A DNA stretch of 64,000 bases from Chitinophaga sp. 180180018-3 (GTDB lineage Bacteria > Bacteroidota > Bacteroidia > Chitinophagales > Chitinophagaceae): positions 7,370,001 to 7,434,000 of the forward strand of contig NZ_CP140772.1 in the NCBI RefSeq assembly GCF_037893185.1. The letters are read 5' to 3'. This document shows, piece by piece, positions 52,290 to 61,705 of this stretch (positions are counted from its first letter, which is position 1; each line of letters starts with the position of its first letter). Below the pieces are notes generated by a model, which saw only the letters and a program-made list of their open reading frames with translations, did no database searches and was not told the origin of the DNA. The position numbers and the translations under genes are program-made.

Positions 52290-52628
52290 TTAAAGGGGGG
52301 TACTATTTTGTGTTAATTGATGTACGGCATTGGCCAGTTCATTCCAGGTAGTCTCCAGCACTTTATAGAAAGCCTCCCCTTTCTCCGTCATGGAGAAGTA
52401 TTTTCGTGGAGGACCTGAACTACTTTCTACCCATCTGTATGTCAGCAATTCCGCATTTTTTAATCTTGTTAATAAAGGATAAAGGGTTCCCTCCAGAATA
52501 TCCAGTTTTGCTTCCTTCATTTTTTCTATGATATCTGATGGGTAAGCTTCTCCTTGCTTAATGATGGACAGTATGCAGAATTCCAGCACACCCTTCCTCA
52601 TCTGCGATTGTGTGTTATCAATATTCAT
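52290..52628 (-). CDS. PadR-family transcriptional regulator
   Basis: A 112-residue winged-helix protein. The DNA-binding part runs from RKGVLEFCILSIIKQGEAYPSDIIEKM through LEGTLYPLLTRLKNAELLTYRWVESSSGPPRKYFSMTEKG, and the C-terminal helix mediates dimerisation. PadR regulators usually repress an adjacent operon, here the PspC gene 38 bp downstream. Its signal is unknown. Confidence 0.92.
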   Translation of the reverse strand: MNIDNTQSQMRKGVLEFCILSIIKQGEAYPSDIIEKMKEAKLDILEGTLYPLLTRLKNAELLTYRWVESSSGPPRKYFSMTEKGEAFYKVLETTWNELANAVHQLTQNSTPL

Positions 52629-53001
52629 GGCAAGTGAGCTTTAATTTCTAAATGGTGGTTTCTGATCAGTTAATTAAAGTGTTATAGCTATTCTTTCAAC
52701 TTTACGATACAAAAATAGGGATTATTTACTACTATGCAATACACAATACCATAGAAAGCAAAATAACTTGTTTTGAATATTACCCTTTTCAAACAGAAAA
52801 ACCCTGTACAGTAAGGGATTTAAATCAGATTTTGCAGAAAATGAGCGGGGCCTAAAATATGACAAACGGATTTAAAATCTGACAAACGGCAACAACGGAT
52901 CTGTTCGCATTTGCTGATAATTTGCTTTAACATTTTTTTAATTGGGTGGAGTCATCAATTATGAACTCCCGTTTTTACATTTGTATGAGCGCATACTACA
53001 C
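52629..53001. other. Divergent intergenic region with two TGACAAACGG direct repeats
   Basis: About 370 bp, AT-rich, between divergent padR and the small exported-protein gene. TGACAAACGG occurs at 52860-52869 and 52880-52889, exactly 20 bp apart. A TAATTTG box lies near 52916 and probably belongs to the promoter of the gene at 53002. A T-rich tract follows. No open frame is supported. Confidence 0.5.
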
Positions 53002-53295
53002 ATGAAGAAAATTATCGGCATATTCCTGTTGGCACTGATGGTGTCGCAACTGCTTCCAATCAAGGAAGTAGGCAGGCTGCTGTTTAATAATCAGATTGTG
53101 GAAGAACACCCGGTAGATTGTGGCGGGGACCATATGAAAATGGTGAAGGATTTCAGGATCTGTAAACAGTTTGATGAAATTCAATTCAGCCCGATACTGA
53201 TATCAGGTATTTTACAATGCCATTTAATGGAAGATATTCCCGCTAACCCTGCTCAGGAAATACACGCTCCCCCTCCCAATATGCACATAGCATAA
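53002..53295 (+). CDS. Small exported hypothetical protein
   Basis: A 97-residue protein, not assigned to a family. The signal peptide (MKKIIGIFLLALMVSQLLPI) is clear. The mature part has a few Cys and His residues (PVDCGGDHMK, FRICKQF, ILQCHL, ANPAQEIHAPPPNMHIA) that could bind metal or form a disulfide. An in-frame extension to 52942 lacks a signal sequence and is not used. It lies 200 bp upstream of the SulP gene on the same strand, so a link to the bicarbonate pair is possible only. Confidence 0.6.
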   Translation: MKKIIGIFLLALMVSQLLPIKEVGRLLFNNQIVEEHPVDCGGDHMKMVKDFRICKQFDEIQFSPILISGILQCHLMEDIPANPAQEIHAPPPNMHIA

Positions 53296-53502
53296 TCGTT
53301 TTGCAGTTGTTGTATCAACTGTAGTCATTTCTTTTTACTTATTGAATTTATCACTCAACGACTGTCAGGCGCCGCGTGTCTATTCGAATGACACATTATT
53401 CCGGTACCAGCAGGCAGTACTATTCTATCAATGTTGCTTCAGCGATAGTGGCTTAATGCTACTGTCCGGAAGTGCGATCCCTTAGTGGAAAAGCAAATTT
53501 TT

Positions 53503-55152
53503 ATGAACAAGCAAACATCCTTATTCTCCAATATAAAAGGCGATTTTTCTGCCGGCCTGGTTGTATTCCTTATCGCTGTGCCACTGTGCCTGGGCATTGC
53601 GCTCGCATCTGGTGCACCATTATTTGCCGGTATGATCTCCGGTATAGTAGGCGGCCTGGTGATAGGCTTTCTGAGTGGCTCCCAATTGAGCGTAAGCGGA
53701 CCAGCAGCGGGTCTTACTGCAGTAGTGCTGGTAGCTATTACCAAACTGGGCGGATTCGAAATATTCCTGCTCAGCGCGGTGATTGCCGGTGCCCTGCAAC
53801 TGATACTCGGTCTTGCTAAAGCCGGAACTGTGGCCAATTATTTTCCAAGCAATGTAATTACGGGCATGCTTACCGCCATCGGCGTTATCATTATCCTGAA
53901 ACAATTACCGCATGCCTTTGGCTATGATGCCAACGCAGAAGGGAATATCACCTTTTTCCAGGTAGACGGCGATAATACTTTCAGTGCTTTGCTCTCTGCT
54001 GTAAATCATATTAGCCTGGGTGCCACCCTGATTACCATCATATCCATTTTCATTATTCTGTACTGGAGCAAGATCCCGAAACTTAATGTAGTGCCGGCAC
54101 CACTGGTAGCCGTTCTTACCGGAATACTGCTGAACAGCCTGTTTTCCGGCAGTGCGTTGCTGGCACTGGGATCTAAACACCTGGTATCATTGCCGGTTCC
54201 CAGTAGTTTTAATGATTTTATCCACCAGTTCACCTTCCCTGATTTTACGGCTATAGGTAACAAAGAGGTCTGGATTACCGCTGTAACCATTGCCATTGTA
54301 GCATCTGTGGAAACGCTGCTGAACGTAGAGGCAACAGACAAACTGGATCCGATGAAACGGTATACCTCTCCCAACCGCGAGCTTAAAGCACAGGGAATAG
54401 GTAACATGGTCAGCGGGCTGATTGGAGGATTGCCGATTACATCTGTTATCGTGCGTTCCAGCGCCAACATTAATGCCGGCGGTAAAACCAAGATGGCTAC
54501 CATGGTACATGGCGCGCTGTTACTGATATGCGCGGCGCTTATACCGGGGCTACTGAATAAAATTCCTTTGGCGACACTGGCTGCCGTGTTGCTCGTAACC
54601 GGTTATAAACTGTGTAAATTTTCCATCTTCCAGGGCATGTTCAAAAACGGGAAATATCAATGGGTACCTTTCCTTGTTACCGTAATCGCCATCGTGTTTA
54701 CCGACCTGTTGATTGGTATCGCCCTCGGTATGGTGGTAAGTGTGCTGGCCATTTTACGCGGTAATATGAAAAGCTCGTATTATTTCCGCAAGGAAAAATA
54801 CCATAATGGTGATAGTATCAGGCTGGAACTCGCGCAGGAAGTGTCATTCCTCAATAAAGCATCCATTTTGCTGACACTCGATCATATACCGGAAAATATC
54901 ACCCTGGTGATAGACGCACATAAAACTGCATATATCGATTTCGATGTCTTGCAAACGATTCGCGAATTCAAAGATATTAAAGCGCCTCAGAAAAATATTA
55001 ACGTTATTCTGACAGGATTTAAACCTGTGTACAACATACAAAATACTCCGGACCTGAGCCAGGAAGAGCAAACGAGGCTAAGCGCTGCCCACGTACACAC
55101 TATTTCATCTGGAAATCATCGGGAATTATTGAAAGAATTACAATTAAACTAA
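53503..55152 (+). CDS. SulP-family anion transporter (likely bicarbonate)
   Basis: A 549-residue transporter with 10-14 membrane helices and a C-terminal STAS-like domain (about 430-549). Family motifs are the first-helix region FSAGLVVFLIAVPLCLGIALASGAPLFAGM and the SVSGPAAGLTAVV segment, with ASVETLLNVEATDKLDP and NSFINAGGK-like sequence later. SulP proteins carry sulfate or bicarbonate; the beta-carbonic anhydrase 70 bp downstream favours bicarbonate. ATG 53503 is used over GTG 53485. Confidence 0.9.
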   Translation: MNKQTSLFSNIKGDFSAGLVVFLIAVPLCLGIALASGAPLFAGMISGIVGGLVIGFLSGSQLSVSGPAAGLTAVVLVAITKLGGFEIFLLSAVIAGALQLILGLAKAGTVANYFPSNVITGMLTAIGVIIILKQLPHAFGYDANAEGNITFFQVDGDNTFSALLSAVNHISLGATLITIISIFIILYWSKIPKLNVVPAPLVAVLTGILLNSLFSGSALLALGSKHLVSLPVPSSFNDFIHQFTFPDFTAIGNKEVWITAVTIAIVASVETLLNVEATDKLDPMKRYTSPNRELKAQGIGNMVSGLIGGLPITSVIVRSSANINAGGKTKMATMVHGALLLICAALIPGLLNKIPLATLAAVLLVTGYKLCKFSIFQGMFKNGKYQWVPFLVTVIAIVFTDLLIGIALGMVVSVLAILRGNMKSSYYFRKEKYHNGDSIRLELAQEVSFLNKASILLTLDHIPENITLVIDAHKTAYIDFDVLQTIREFKDIKAPQKNINVILTGFKPVYNIQNTPDLSQEEQTRLSAAHVHTISSGNHRELLKELQLN

Positions 55153-55222
55153 AAGATGGGCAACAGCCCTGTTAGCGATGTTAGAAGTTACAGGAAACCA
55201 TGCTTTTTCTAAATCCTAAAAA

Positions 55223-55903
55223 ATGGCAATCATGAAAACACTCAATAAAATATCCCAGGCTAACCTTACTCCAGGAAAAGCGCTGGAATTACTGAAAGCA
55301 GGCAATGCCCGTTTCATTGACAATCTGCGCCTGAACCGCAACCTGCTGCAAATGATCAATGATACCAGCGATGGGCAATGGCCAATGGCGGCCATTGTCA
55401 GCTGCATGGACTCCCGCACGTCAGCAGAACTGATATTTGATCAGGGCCTGGGCGATATATTCAGTATTCGTTTAGCCGGTGCCGTTATCTCAGATAATGT
55501 GCTGGGTAGCCTGGAATATGCCTGCAAAATTGCTGGTTCCAAATTCATTGTTGTATTGGGCCATACGAAATGCGGCGCCATTAAAGGAGCTTGCGACGCC
55601 ATAGAGCTCGGTAATCTTACCGGTTTACTGAATAAAATAGCTCCTGCTGTTTTTGCAGAAAAAACCGTGACAGAAGAACGGCACTCTCACAACAACGAGT
55701 TTGTCGAAAAAGTCAACAACATACATGTGGAACGCTCTGTACAAGCGATCATGGAACAAAGCAAAATTCTCCGTGAAATGATCCTGGCTGGTGAGGTAGG
55801 CATTGTTGGGGCTGTATACGATGTAGAAACCGGTATCGTGAGCTTCATGGAGCATACGCAAATCCTTGAAAAAAAACTGTCTGAAACAGCTGTCGCTGTT
55901 TAA
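55223..55903 (+). CDS. Beta-class carbonic anhydrase
   Basis: A 226-residue beta-carbonic anhydrase. Zinc ligands are Cys61, His114 and Cys117; Asp63 and Arg65 (CMDSR) form the catalytic dyad. VVLGHTKCGAIKGAC is the core motif. It interconverts carbon dioxide and bicarbonate. It follows the SulP transporter by 70 bp and is probably co-transcribed, forming an inorganic carbon uptake pair. It has no signal peptide, so it is cytoplasmic. Confidence 0.95.
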   Translation: MAIMKTLNKISQANLTPGKALELLKAGNARFIDNLRLNRNLLQMINDTSDGQWPMAAIVSCMDSRTSAELIFDQGLGDIFSIRLAGAVISDNVLGSLEYACKIAGSKFIVVLGHTKCGAIKGACDAIELGNLTGLLNKIAPAVFAEKTVTEERHSHNNEFVEKVNNIHVERSVQAIMEQSKILREMILAGEVGIVGAVYDVETGIVSFMEHTQILEKKLSETAVAV

Positions 55904-55950
55904 TCGCTTTTTTCGGAGAAGGACAAAATTTGCTTTTTCATAAAAATCGG

Positions 55951-56015
55951 GGAGGTACTGATAACAGATCCGGCAGCTTTTTTAAAGGCAGCTGTGCGGA
56001 TCGTATCATGCCTCC
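55951..56015. terminator. Long imperfect terminator between carbonic anhydrase and aminotransferase genes
   Basis: GGAGG (55951) pairs with CCTCC (56011-56015), and inner blocks AGATCCG/CGGATC and CAGC/GCTG also pair, giving a long bulged hairpin. A run of T follows at 56016. It lies between convergent genes. Confidence 0.75.
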
Positions 56016-56019
56016 TTTT

Positions 56020-57156
56020 TTATATCCCCTGCAGACGTGCTGCGGCCTGTTCCAGTGTTGTCTGCTTCTTTGCAAAACAGAACCTGACCACATGATCATC
56101 TTTTCCATCCTGATAAAATGCAGATACCGGGATAACCGCTACCCCAAAATCTTTTGTTAACCGGATAGCAAAATCCTTATCGCTCTCTTTGGAGATACGG
56201 TCGTACTTCATCAACTGAAAATAGCTGCCATGGCTGGCCAGTGGCGTAAACCGGGTGCCTTTCATTAACTCCAAAAAATAATCCCGCTTTTGCTGATAAA
56301 ATGCCGGCAGTTCCAGATAGTGGGAAGGCGTTTCAAGAAATTTCGCCAGTCCGTATTGCATAGGGGTATTTACTGAAAAGCACAGGTACTGATGTACTTT
56401 CCTGTATTCTTTCATCAGGCGTTCCGGTGCTACGCAATAGCCCATTTTCCAACCGGTGTTGTGAAAAACCTTACCAAATGAAAACGTAACAAAACTATTC
56501 CGGTAGATCGCCGGATAACGCAGCATACTGCGATGACTTGCACCGTCGAATACCAGATGCTCATATACTTCGTCTGAAAGTACCAGCAGGTTAAATTCTT
56601 CCACCAGCTTTTCCAGTTCCTTTATATCATTGTCCTGCAGAATTGCGCCGGTAGGATTATGCGGGGTATTCAGCATTATCATTTTTGTACGGGGTGAGAT
56701 CCGGTTTCTTACTTCACTCCAGTTAATGCTATAATCCGGAAATGACAGGGAGATACGTACCGGCACCCCTCCGTTTACCAATACATTGGGGATGTAGCTG
56801 TCGTACGCCGGTTCAAAAATAATCACCTCATCTCCAGGTTGTATACAGGTGGCTATGGCGGTGAAAATAGCGTAGGTGCCTCCTGGTGTGACAGTAATTT
56901 CTGTGTCGGGATCTACCTGTTGCTGATACAGGCTCCTGATTTTTGCTGCAATAGCAGATCTGAGTGGCATCAGACCGGGCATGGGGGCATATTGGTTGTG
57001 CCCTTGTTGCATGGCCTCATTTACCAATGCTTTAAGCTCGTCGCTGCAATCGTAATCCGGAAATCCCTGGGAGAGGTTAATGGCCTGATGGGTCGCCGCC
57101 AGGGCCGACATCACCGTAAATATAGTAGTGCCTGTTTGCGGCAGTTTTGATATCAT
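56020..57156 (-). CDS. Methionine-type (YbdL-like) aminotransferase, class I/II PLP
   Basis: A 378-residue fold-type I aminotransferase. The PLP lysine is Lys229 in FSFGKVFHNTGWKMGY. The substrate segment INLSQGFPDYD and MLNTPHNPTGA are typical of the methionine/kynurenine aminotransferase group, which recycles methionine from its 2-oxo acid using glutamine or another amino donor. Single gene. It follows the manC terminator. Confidence 0.9.
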   Translation of the reverse strand: MISKLPQTGTTIFTVMSALAATHQAINLSQGFPDYDCSDELKALVNEAMQQGHNQYAPMPGLMPLRSAIAAKIRSLYQQQVDPDTEITVTPGGTYAIFTAIATCIQPGDEVIIFEPAYDSYIPNVLVNGGVPVRISLSFPDYSINWSEVRNRISPRTKMIMLNTPHNPTGAILQDNDIKELEKLVEEFNLLVLSDEVYEHLVFDGASHRSMLRYPAIYRNSFVTFSFGKVFHNTGWKMGYCVAPERLMKEYRKVHQYLCFSVNTPMQYGLAKFLETPSHYLELPAFYQQKRDYFLELMKGTRFTPLASHGSYFQLMKYDRISKESDKDFAIRLTKDFGVAVIPVSAFYQDGKDDHVVRFCFAKKQTTLEQAAARLQGI

Positions 57157-57171
57157 TTTTCTGTTTTTGAT

Positions 57172-57234
57172 TTCCGAATTTAGGTATTTGTTGTGTGAAG
57201 ATATCTATCTGACAGATAATACCTAAATCCGGAA
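57172..57234 (-). terminator. Terminator after the mannose-1-phosphate guanylyltransferase gene
   Basis: Arms 57172-57188 and 57218-57234 (TTCCGAATTTAGGTATT) pair over 17 bp with one mismatch. An inner stem TATCT/AGATA is also seen. The hairpin is 18 bp beyond the manC stop, on its downstream side, and is flanked by A and T runs. Confidence 0.85.
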
Positions 57235-57252
57235 AACAAAAAACGGCATTCG

Positions 57253-58344
57253 TCAGAGGTATTTTTCCCCTTTGTTGCGTTTAATTTCTGCAACGTATTC
57301 CTTGATCTGCTGTTCGTTTTCTTTTTTGCAGATAAGCAGCACATCCTGTGTATCGATTACTATGAATCCGTCTAATCCCTGCAGCAATACCAGTTTTTCA
57401 TTAGGCACTTTTACCATACATTTAGTAGCATCTATCACTACTACATTCTTTCCCTGAACGGCATTCCCCAGGTAATCTTTCTCCAGATTCTCATAAGCGG
57501 AAGCCCAGGTTCCGAGATCACTCCATCCAAAATTGGATGGGATCACATACACGTTGTCTGCTTTCTCCATTATACCATAGTCGATGGAAATATTGGTACA
57601 TTGCGGATAAACTTTTTCAATAGCCTCCTTTTCCTGTGGCGTATTGAGATCAGCCGTTACCTGTTCAAACAGCTCGTCCATTTCCGGCAGATACTGTTTC
57701 AGCGCGGCCATAATAGTTTTCACATTCCAGACAAAAATGCCGGCATTCCAAAGAAAATCACCACTCTGCAGAAACGTTTTGGCCAGCTCCAGATTAGGTT
57801 TTTCTGTGAATGTTTTCACCTGATAAACATTATCTGCTACGTGTTGTGGTTCAAACTGGATATAGCCATATCCGGTATCAGGCCTCGTTGGCTTGATGCC
57901 TAGGGTAACCAGAGCACTATGCTTCTGAACGAACAACAAGGCATTCAGACAGGAATTGGTAAATGCCGGGCCATCCATGATGAGATGATCTGCCGGCGCA
58001 CAGATGATATTAGCCAGAGGATCCTGTTTACTAATCTTGTGGGAAATATACGCAACACACGGTGCAGTATTTTTCCGCGACGGCTCGCTGACAATATTTT
58101 CCGCAGGCAAATCCGGCAACTGTGTTCCCACTTTGCTTGTATACTGATGATGAGTCACTACATAAATATTCTCTTTCGGAATAAACTGCAGGAATCTTTC
58201 ATATGTCCATTGAAGTAGGGTTTTCCCTGTGTTCAGGATATCCAGGAACTGCTTGGGATTGTCTGTGCGGCTATGGGGCCAGAAGCGACTGCCGATTCCC
58301 CCTGCCATGATTGCCACATAAAAGTGGGTGTTCAGTTGTGTCAT
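57253..58344 (-). CDS. Mannose-1-phosphate guanylyltransferase
   Basis: A 363-residue nucleotidyltransferase that makes GDP-mannose. The signature IMAGGIGSRFWPHSRTDNPKQFLDI and DTGYGYIQF, FTEKPNLELAKTFLQSGDFLWNAGIFVW are clear. It supplies GDP-sugars for surface polysaccharides. It starts 2 bp after the stop of the KdsD-type isomerase gene, so the two are one operon. Confidence 0.93.
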   Translation of the reverse strand: MTQLNTHFYVAIMAGGIGSRFWPHSRTDNPKQFLDILNTGKTLLQWTYERFLQFIPKENIYVVTHHQYTSKVGTQLPDLPAENIVSEPSRKNTAPCVAYISHKISKQDPLANIICAPADHLIMDGPAFTNSCLNALLFVQKHSALVTLGIKPTRPDTGYGYIQFEPQHVADNVYQVKTFTEKPNLELAKTFLQSGDFLWNAGIFVWNVKTIMAALKQYLPEMDELFEQVTADLNTPQEKEAIEKVYPQCTNISIDYGIMEKADNVYVIPSNFGWSDLGTWASAYENLEKDYLGNAVQGKNVVVIDATKCMVKVPNEKLVLLQGLDGFIVIDTQDVLLICKKENEQQIKEYVAEIKRNKGEKYL

Positions 58345-58346
58345 TT

Positions 58347-59321
58347 CTAAATAATTCCTTCTCTGATTAAATCATGTAAATGAATAATACCTTGATATCG
58401 CTCTCCGTCCATTACCAGCAGTTGTGTAATATCATGTTTGCGCATCAGCTCCAGTGCGTCGATGGCTAACTGATCCTGCTGGATCATTTTAGGATGAAGC
58501 GACATAATATCTTTTGCCGTTACAGCTGCTGTCGGAACATTTTTCTCCAACATTCTGCGCAGGTCTCCATCTGTAATAATACCTTGTAAAATGCCCTTAT
58601 TATCCAGTACAGCAGTAACCCCGAGCATTTTAGATGAAATTTCTACAATCACTTCTCTCAGTGAACTATCGAGCAATACCTGTGGCGCCTGATGCTGTTT
58701 ACTGAGATCCCCTACCTTCAGATATAGTTTTTTACCCAGCGCGCCTCCCGGATGAAACTTGGCAAAATCTGCAGCCGTAAATCCATGCCACTCTATCAGG
58801 CAAACAGCTAATGCGTCTCCCATTGCCAGCTGGGCAGTAGTACTGGTGGTAGGCGCCAGATTATTTGGGCAGGCTTCCTGACTAACAGTGGTATTCAATA
58901 CAAAATCTGCCTCCTGTGCAAGAAATGAGTTGGTATTCCCCACCATGGCAATTAAAGTGTTGCCAAAATTCTTCACCAAAGGAACCAATACTTTAATTTC
59001 AGCAGAAGTACCACTCTTCGAGATACACATCACAATATCTTCCTCTCTGATCATTCCAAGATCTCCATGTATGGCATCCGCAGCATGCATAAAAAGTGCA
59101 GGCGTACCCGTGGAATTTAACGTAGCTACAATTTTCTGGGCGATGATGGCGCTTTTTCCAACACCGGCTATTACCAGCCGACCTTCACAATGCGCAATCC
59201 TTTCAACAATTTTTTCAAAATCTGCATTTATAAACTCCTGCAAATCATTAATCGCTGATGCCTCCATCGCAATCGTGCGCCTGGCCACCTGTCCTATATT
59301 GATTGTTTGATTCCTTTTCAT
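58347..59321 (-). CDS. kdsD: Arabinose-5-phosphate isomerase (KdsD/KpsF-type), SIS and CBS domains
   Basis: A 324-residue protein with an N-terminal SIS domain (about 30-190: GVGKSAIIAQKIVATLNSTGTPA) and two CBS domains (about 205-324). It isomerises ribulose-5-phosphate to arabinose-5-phosphate, the first step in Kdo synthesis. The kdn genes 25 kb away use the later part of that pathway. It overlaps none but is 2 bp from the next gene. Confidence 0.93.
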   Translation of the reverse strand: MKRNQTINIGQVARRTIAMEASAINDLQEFINADFEKIVERIAHCEGRLVIAGVGKSAIIAQKIVATLNSTGTPALFMHAADAIHGDLGMIREEDIVMCISKSGTSAEIKVLVPLVKNFGNTLIAMVGNTNSFLAQEADFVLNTTVSQEACPNNLAPTTSTTAQLAMGDALAVCLIEWHGFTAADFAKFHPGGALGKKLYLKVGDLSKQHQAPQVLLDSSLREVIVEISSKMLGVTAVLDNKGILQGIITDGDLRRMLEKNVPTAAVTAKDIMSLHPKMIQQDQLAIDALELMRKHDITQLLVMDGERYQGIIHLHDLIREGII

Positions 59322-59477
59322 GACGAATTACAAATTTATCATTTTTTAGTCAGCAGTGACGCCCTTTGGTAATTTATATTGATACTACGGGCTTTTTTAA
59401 TTAACTTCGTGTCCCCTAAAAAACATATAATTATATTTCGTCATTTGTTAGTTCTTTAGAGTTAAAATTTGAATGCA

Positions 59478-61679
59478 ATGGCTGTTGTTAAGGAACGTTT
59501 GATGGATGCATTACGCGAACATTTTGGGTTCGATTCCTTTAAAGGAAATCAGGAGAAAATTATAAGTAGCATCCTCTCTGGCAAAGATACTTTTGTAATA
59601 ATGCCAACCGGCGGAGGTAAATCACTTTGCTACCAGTTACCGGCACTGATGAGTCCGGGCTGTGCTTTAATCGTTTCACCGCTTATTGCACTGATGAAAA
59701 ACCAGGTAGATCTGGTGAGGGGATATAGCAGTAAAGACAATGTGGCTCACTTTCTCAATTCCACCTTATCCAAGGCGCAGATAAAGAAAGTGAAAGCAGA
59801 TCTGACAGCAGGGAAAACAAAGTTGCTTTATGTAGCACCGGAAACCCTGACAAAACAGGAAAATCTCGACTTCTTTAAGGAGCTGGAAATATCTTTTATT
59901 GCCGTAGATGAAGCACACTGTATTTCCGAATGGGGACATGATTTCAGGCCGGAATACCGTCGCCTGAAAGAGATGATCGACCAAATCGATGATAAGCTGC
60001 CTATCATAGCGCTGACCGCTACGGCAACGCCTAAAGTGCAGAGTGATATTGTTAAAAACCTGGGGCTGACCAAGGCTAATATCTTTATCTCATCCTTTAA
60101 CCGTCCGAACCTCTATTACGAGATCAGACCGAAGCGCAAAAAGGAACAAACCATCAAGGATATCGTTAAGTTCATTCATCAGCACAAAGGTAAAAGTGGT
60201 ATTATTTATACCCTGAACCGGAAAACAACTGAAGAACTGGCCGACATGCTGGTAGCCAATGGTATTAAAGCAGTAGCTTATCATGCCGGTCTGGATTCTA
60301 CCACCAGAGCGCAACGGCAGGATATGTTCCTACATGAGGATACAGAGGTGATTGTTGCTACCATAGCCTTTGGTATGGGCATCGATAAACCGGATGTACG
60401 TTTTGTAATTCACTACAATATCCCGAAAAGCCTGGAAAACTATTACCAGGAAACTGGTCGGGCCGGAAGAGACGGACTGGATGGACATTGTATCTGTTAT
60501 TATTCTCACAAAGATGTGCAGAAGCTGGAGCACCTCATGCGCGACAAATCGCTCAGTGAGCGTGAAATGGGCGCTCAGTTGATCAATGAAACTGTTGCCT
60601 ATGCTGAAAGTGCTGTTTGTCGCCGGAAAGTGATATTGCACTATTTTGGAGAAAAATTCGACGACGACAACTGTGGCCAGTGTGACAACTGCCGTAATCC
60701 GAAAGAGAAGATCGAAGTAAAGAACCGGGTAGTAATCATGCTAAAAGCCATCCGCGCGTTAGAGGAACGCTTTGGTAGTGAGTATGTTATCAATATTATT
60801 ACCGGGAAGATAAGTCCGCAGATTACCACCTATCGCCATGATCAGCTGGACGTTTTCGGAGAAGGAAAAGAGTTTGATGCCCATTTCTGGAACTCCCTGA
60901 TGCGCCAGATGATGCTGGAAGGGCTGATCGAAAAAGATATCGAAGAATACGGCTTGCTGAAAGTAACGGATAAGGGTGCGAAATTCCTTAAAAAGCCATA
61001 CTCTATCATGGTTGCACTGAATCATCAGTTTGATGAAGATGCCATGGACGATGAAGAGGAAGCAGCCGCTGATGCACATGCCTCCGCAGATCCGGTGTTA
61101 TTTGAAATGCTGAAAGAACTGCGAAAGAAAGTTGCGAAGGAAAAACACCTGCCCCCATTTGTCATCTTCCTGGAAAACTCCCTGGAAGATATGGCCACCC
61201 AATATCCTACCACTGTGCAGGAACTGGAAAAAATACAGGGCGTAAGTAAGGGTAAAGCCGTTCGTTACGGCAAACAGTTCCTCGACGTTATCACCCGGTA
61301 CGTGGAAGAAAACAACATCACCAAGCCGGATGATTTTGTCATGAAGAGCGTGGTGAACAAGAGCGGAATGAAAGTTTTCATTATCCAGAACATCGATAAG
61401 AAAATTCCGCTGGAAACCATTGCCAAAAACAAGGAACTTTCACTCGCCGATCTGCTCGACGAAATGGAAACTATTGTTGCCAGTGGTACCAAGCTGAATA
61501 TCGATTATTGCCTTGACGAAGAACTGGACGACTATGCCCAGGATGAGATCATGGAATATTTCAAAGGATGTGAAACCTCCAGCCTTGCGCTGGCAAGAGA
61601 AGAACTGATTGAAAACGATTATACACTGGAGCAATTGAAGTTGATGCGTATCAAGTTCCTGGTTGTTTACGGTAACTAA
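59478..61679 (+). CDS. recQ: ATP-dependent DNA helicase RecQ
   Basis: A 733-residue RecQ. The helicase core has MPTGGGKSLCYQLPA (Walker A), VDEAHCISEWGHDFRPEY (Walker B), SFNRPNLYYEIRPK and YYQETGRAGRDG. The RecQ zinc-binding segment (CRRKVILHYFGEKFDDDNCGQCDNC), RQC winged helix and HRDC domain (about 550-625) follow. A further C-terminal extension of about 100 residues is present, usual in Bacteroidota. An in-frame TTG 59469 precedes ATG 59478, which is preferred. Confidence 0.96.
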   Translation: MAVVKERLMDALREHFGFDSFKGNQEKIISSILSGKDTFVIMPTGGGKSLCYQLPALMSPGCALIVSPLIALMKNQVDLVRGYSSKDNVAHFLNSTLSKAQIKKVKADLTAGKTKLLYVAPETLTKQENLDFFKELEISFIAVDEAHCISEWGHDFRPEYRRLKEMIDQIDDKLPIIALTATATPKVQSDIVKNLGLTKANIFISSFNRPNLYYEIRPKRKKEQTIKDIVKFIHQHKGKSGIIYTLNRKTTEELADMLVANGIKAVAYHAGLDSTTRAQRQDMFLHEDTEVIVATIAFGMGIDKPDVRFVIHYNIPKSLENYYQETGRAGRDGLDGHCICYYSHKDVQKLEHLMRDKSLSEREMGAQLINETVAYAESAVCRRKVILHYFGEKFDDDNCGQCDNCRNPKEKIEVKNRVVIMLKAIRALEERFGSEYVINIITGKISPQITTYRHDQLDVFGEGKEFDAHFWNSLMRQMMLEGLIEKDIEEYGLLKVTDKGAKFLKKPYSIMVALNHQFDEDAMDDEEEAAADAHASADPVLFEMLKELRKKVAKEKHLPPFVIFLENSLEDMATQYPTTVQELEKIQGVSKGKAVRYGKQFLDVITRYVEENNITKPDDFVMKSVVNKSGMKVFIIQNIDKKIPLETIAKNKELSLADLLDEMETIVASGTKLNIDYCLDEELDDYAQDEIMEYFKGCETSSLALAREELIENDYTLEQLKLMRIKFLVVYGN

Positions 61680-61705
61680 CGCACGGCTGATTCAAATCGA
61701 TATTT

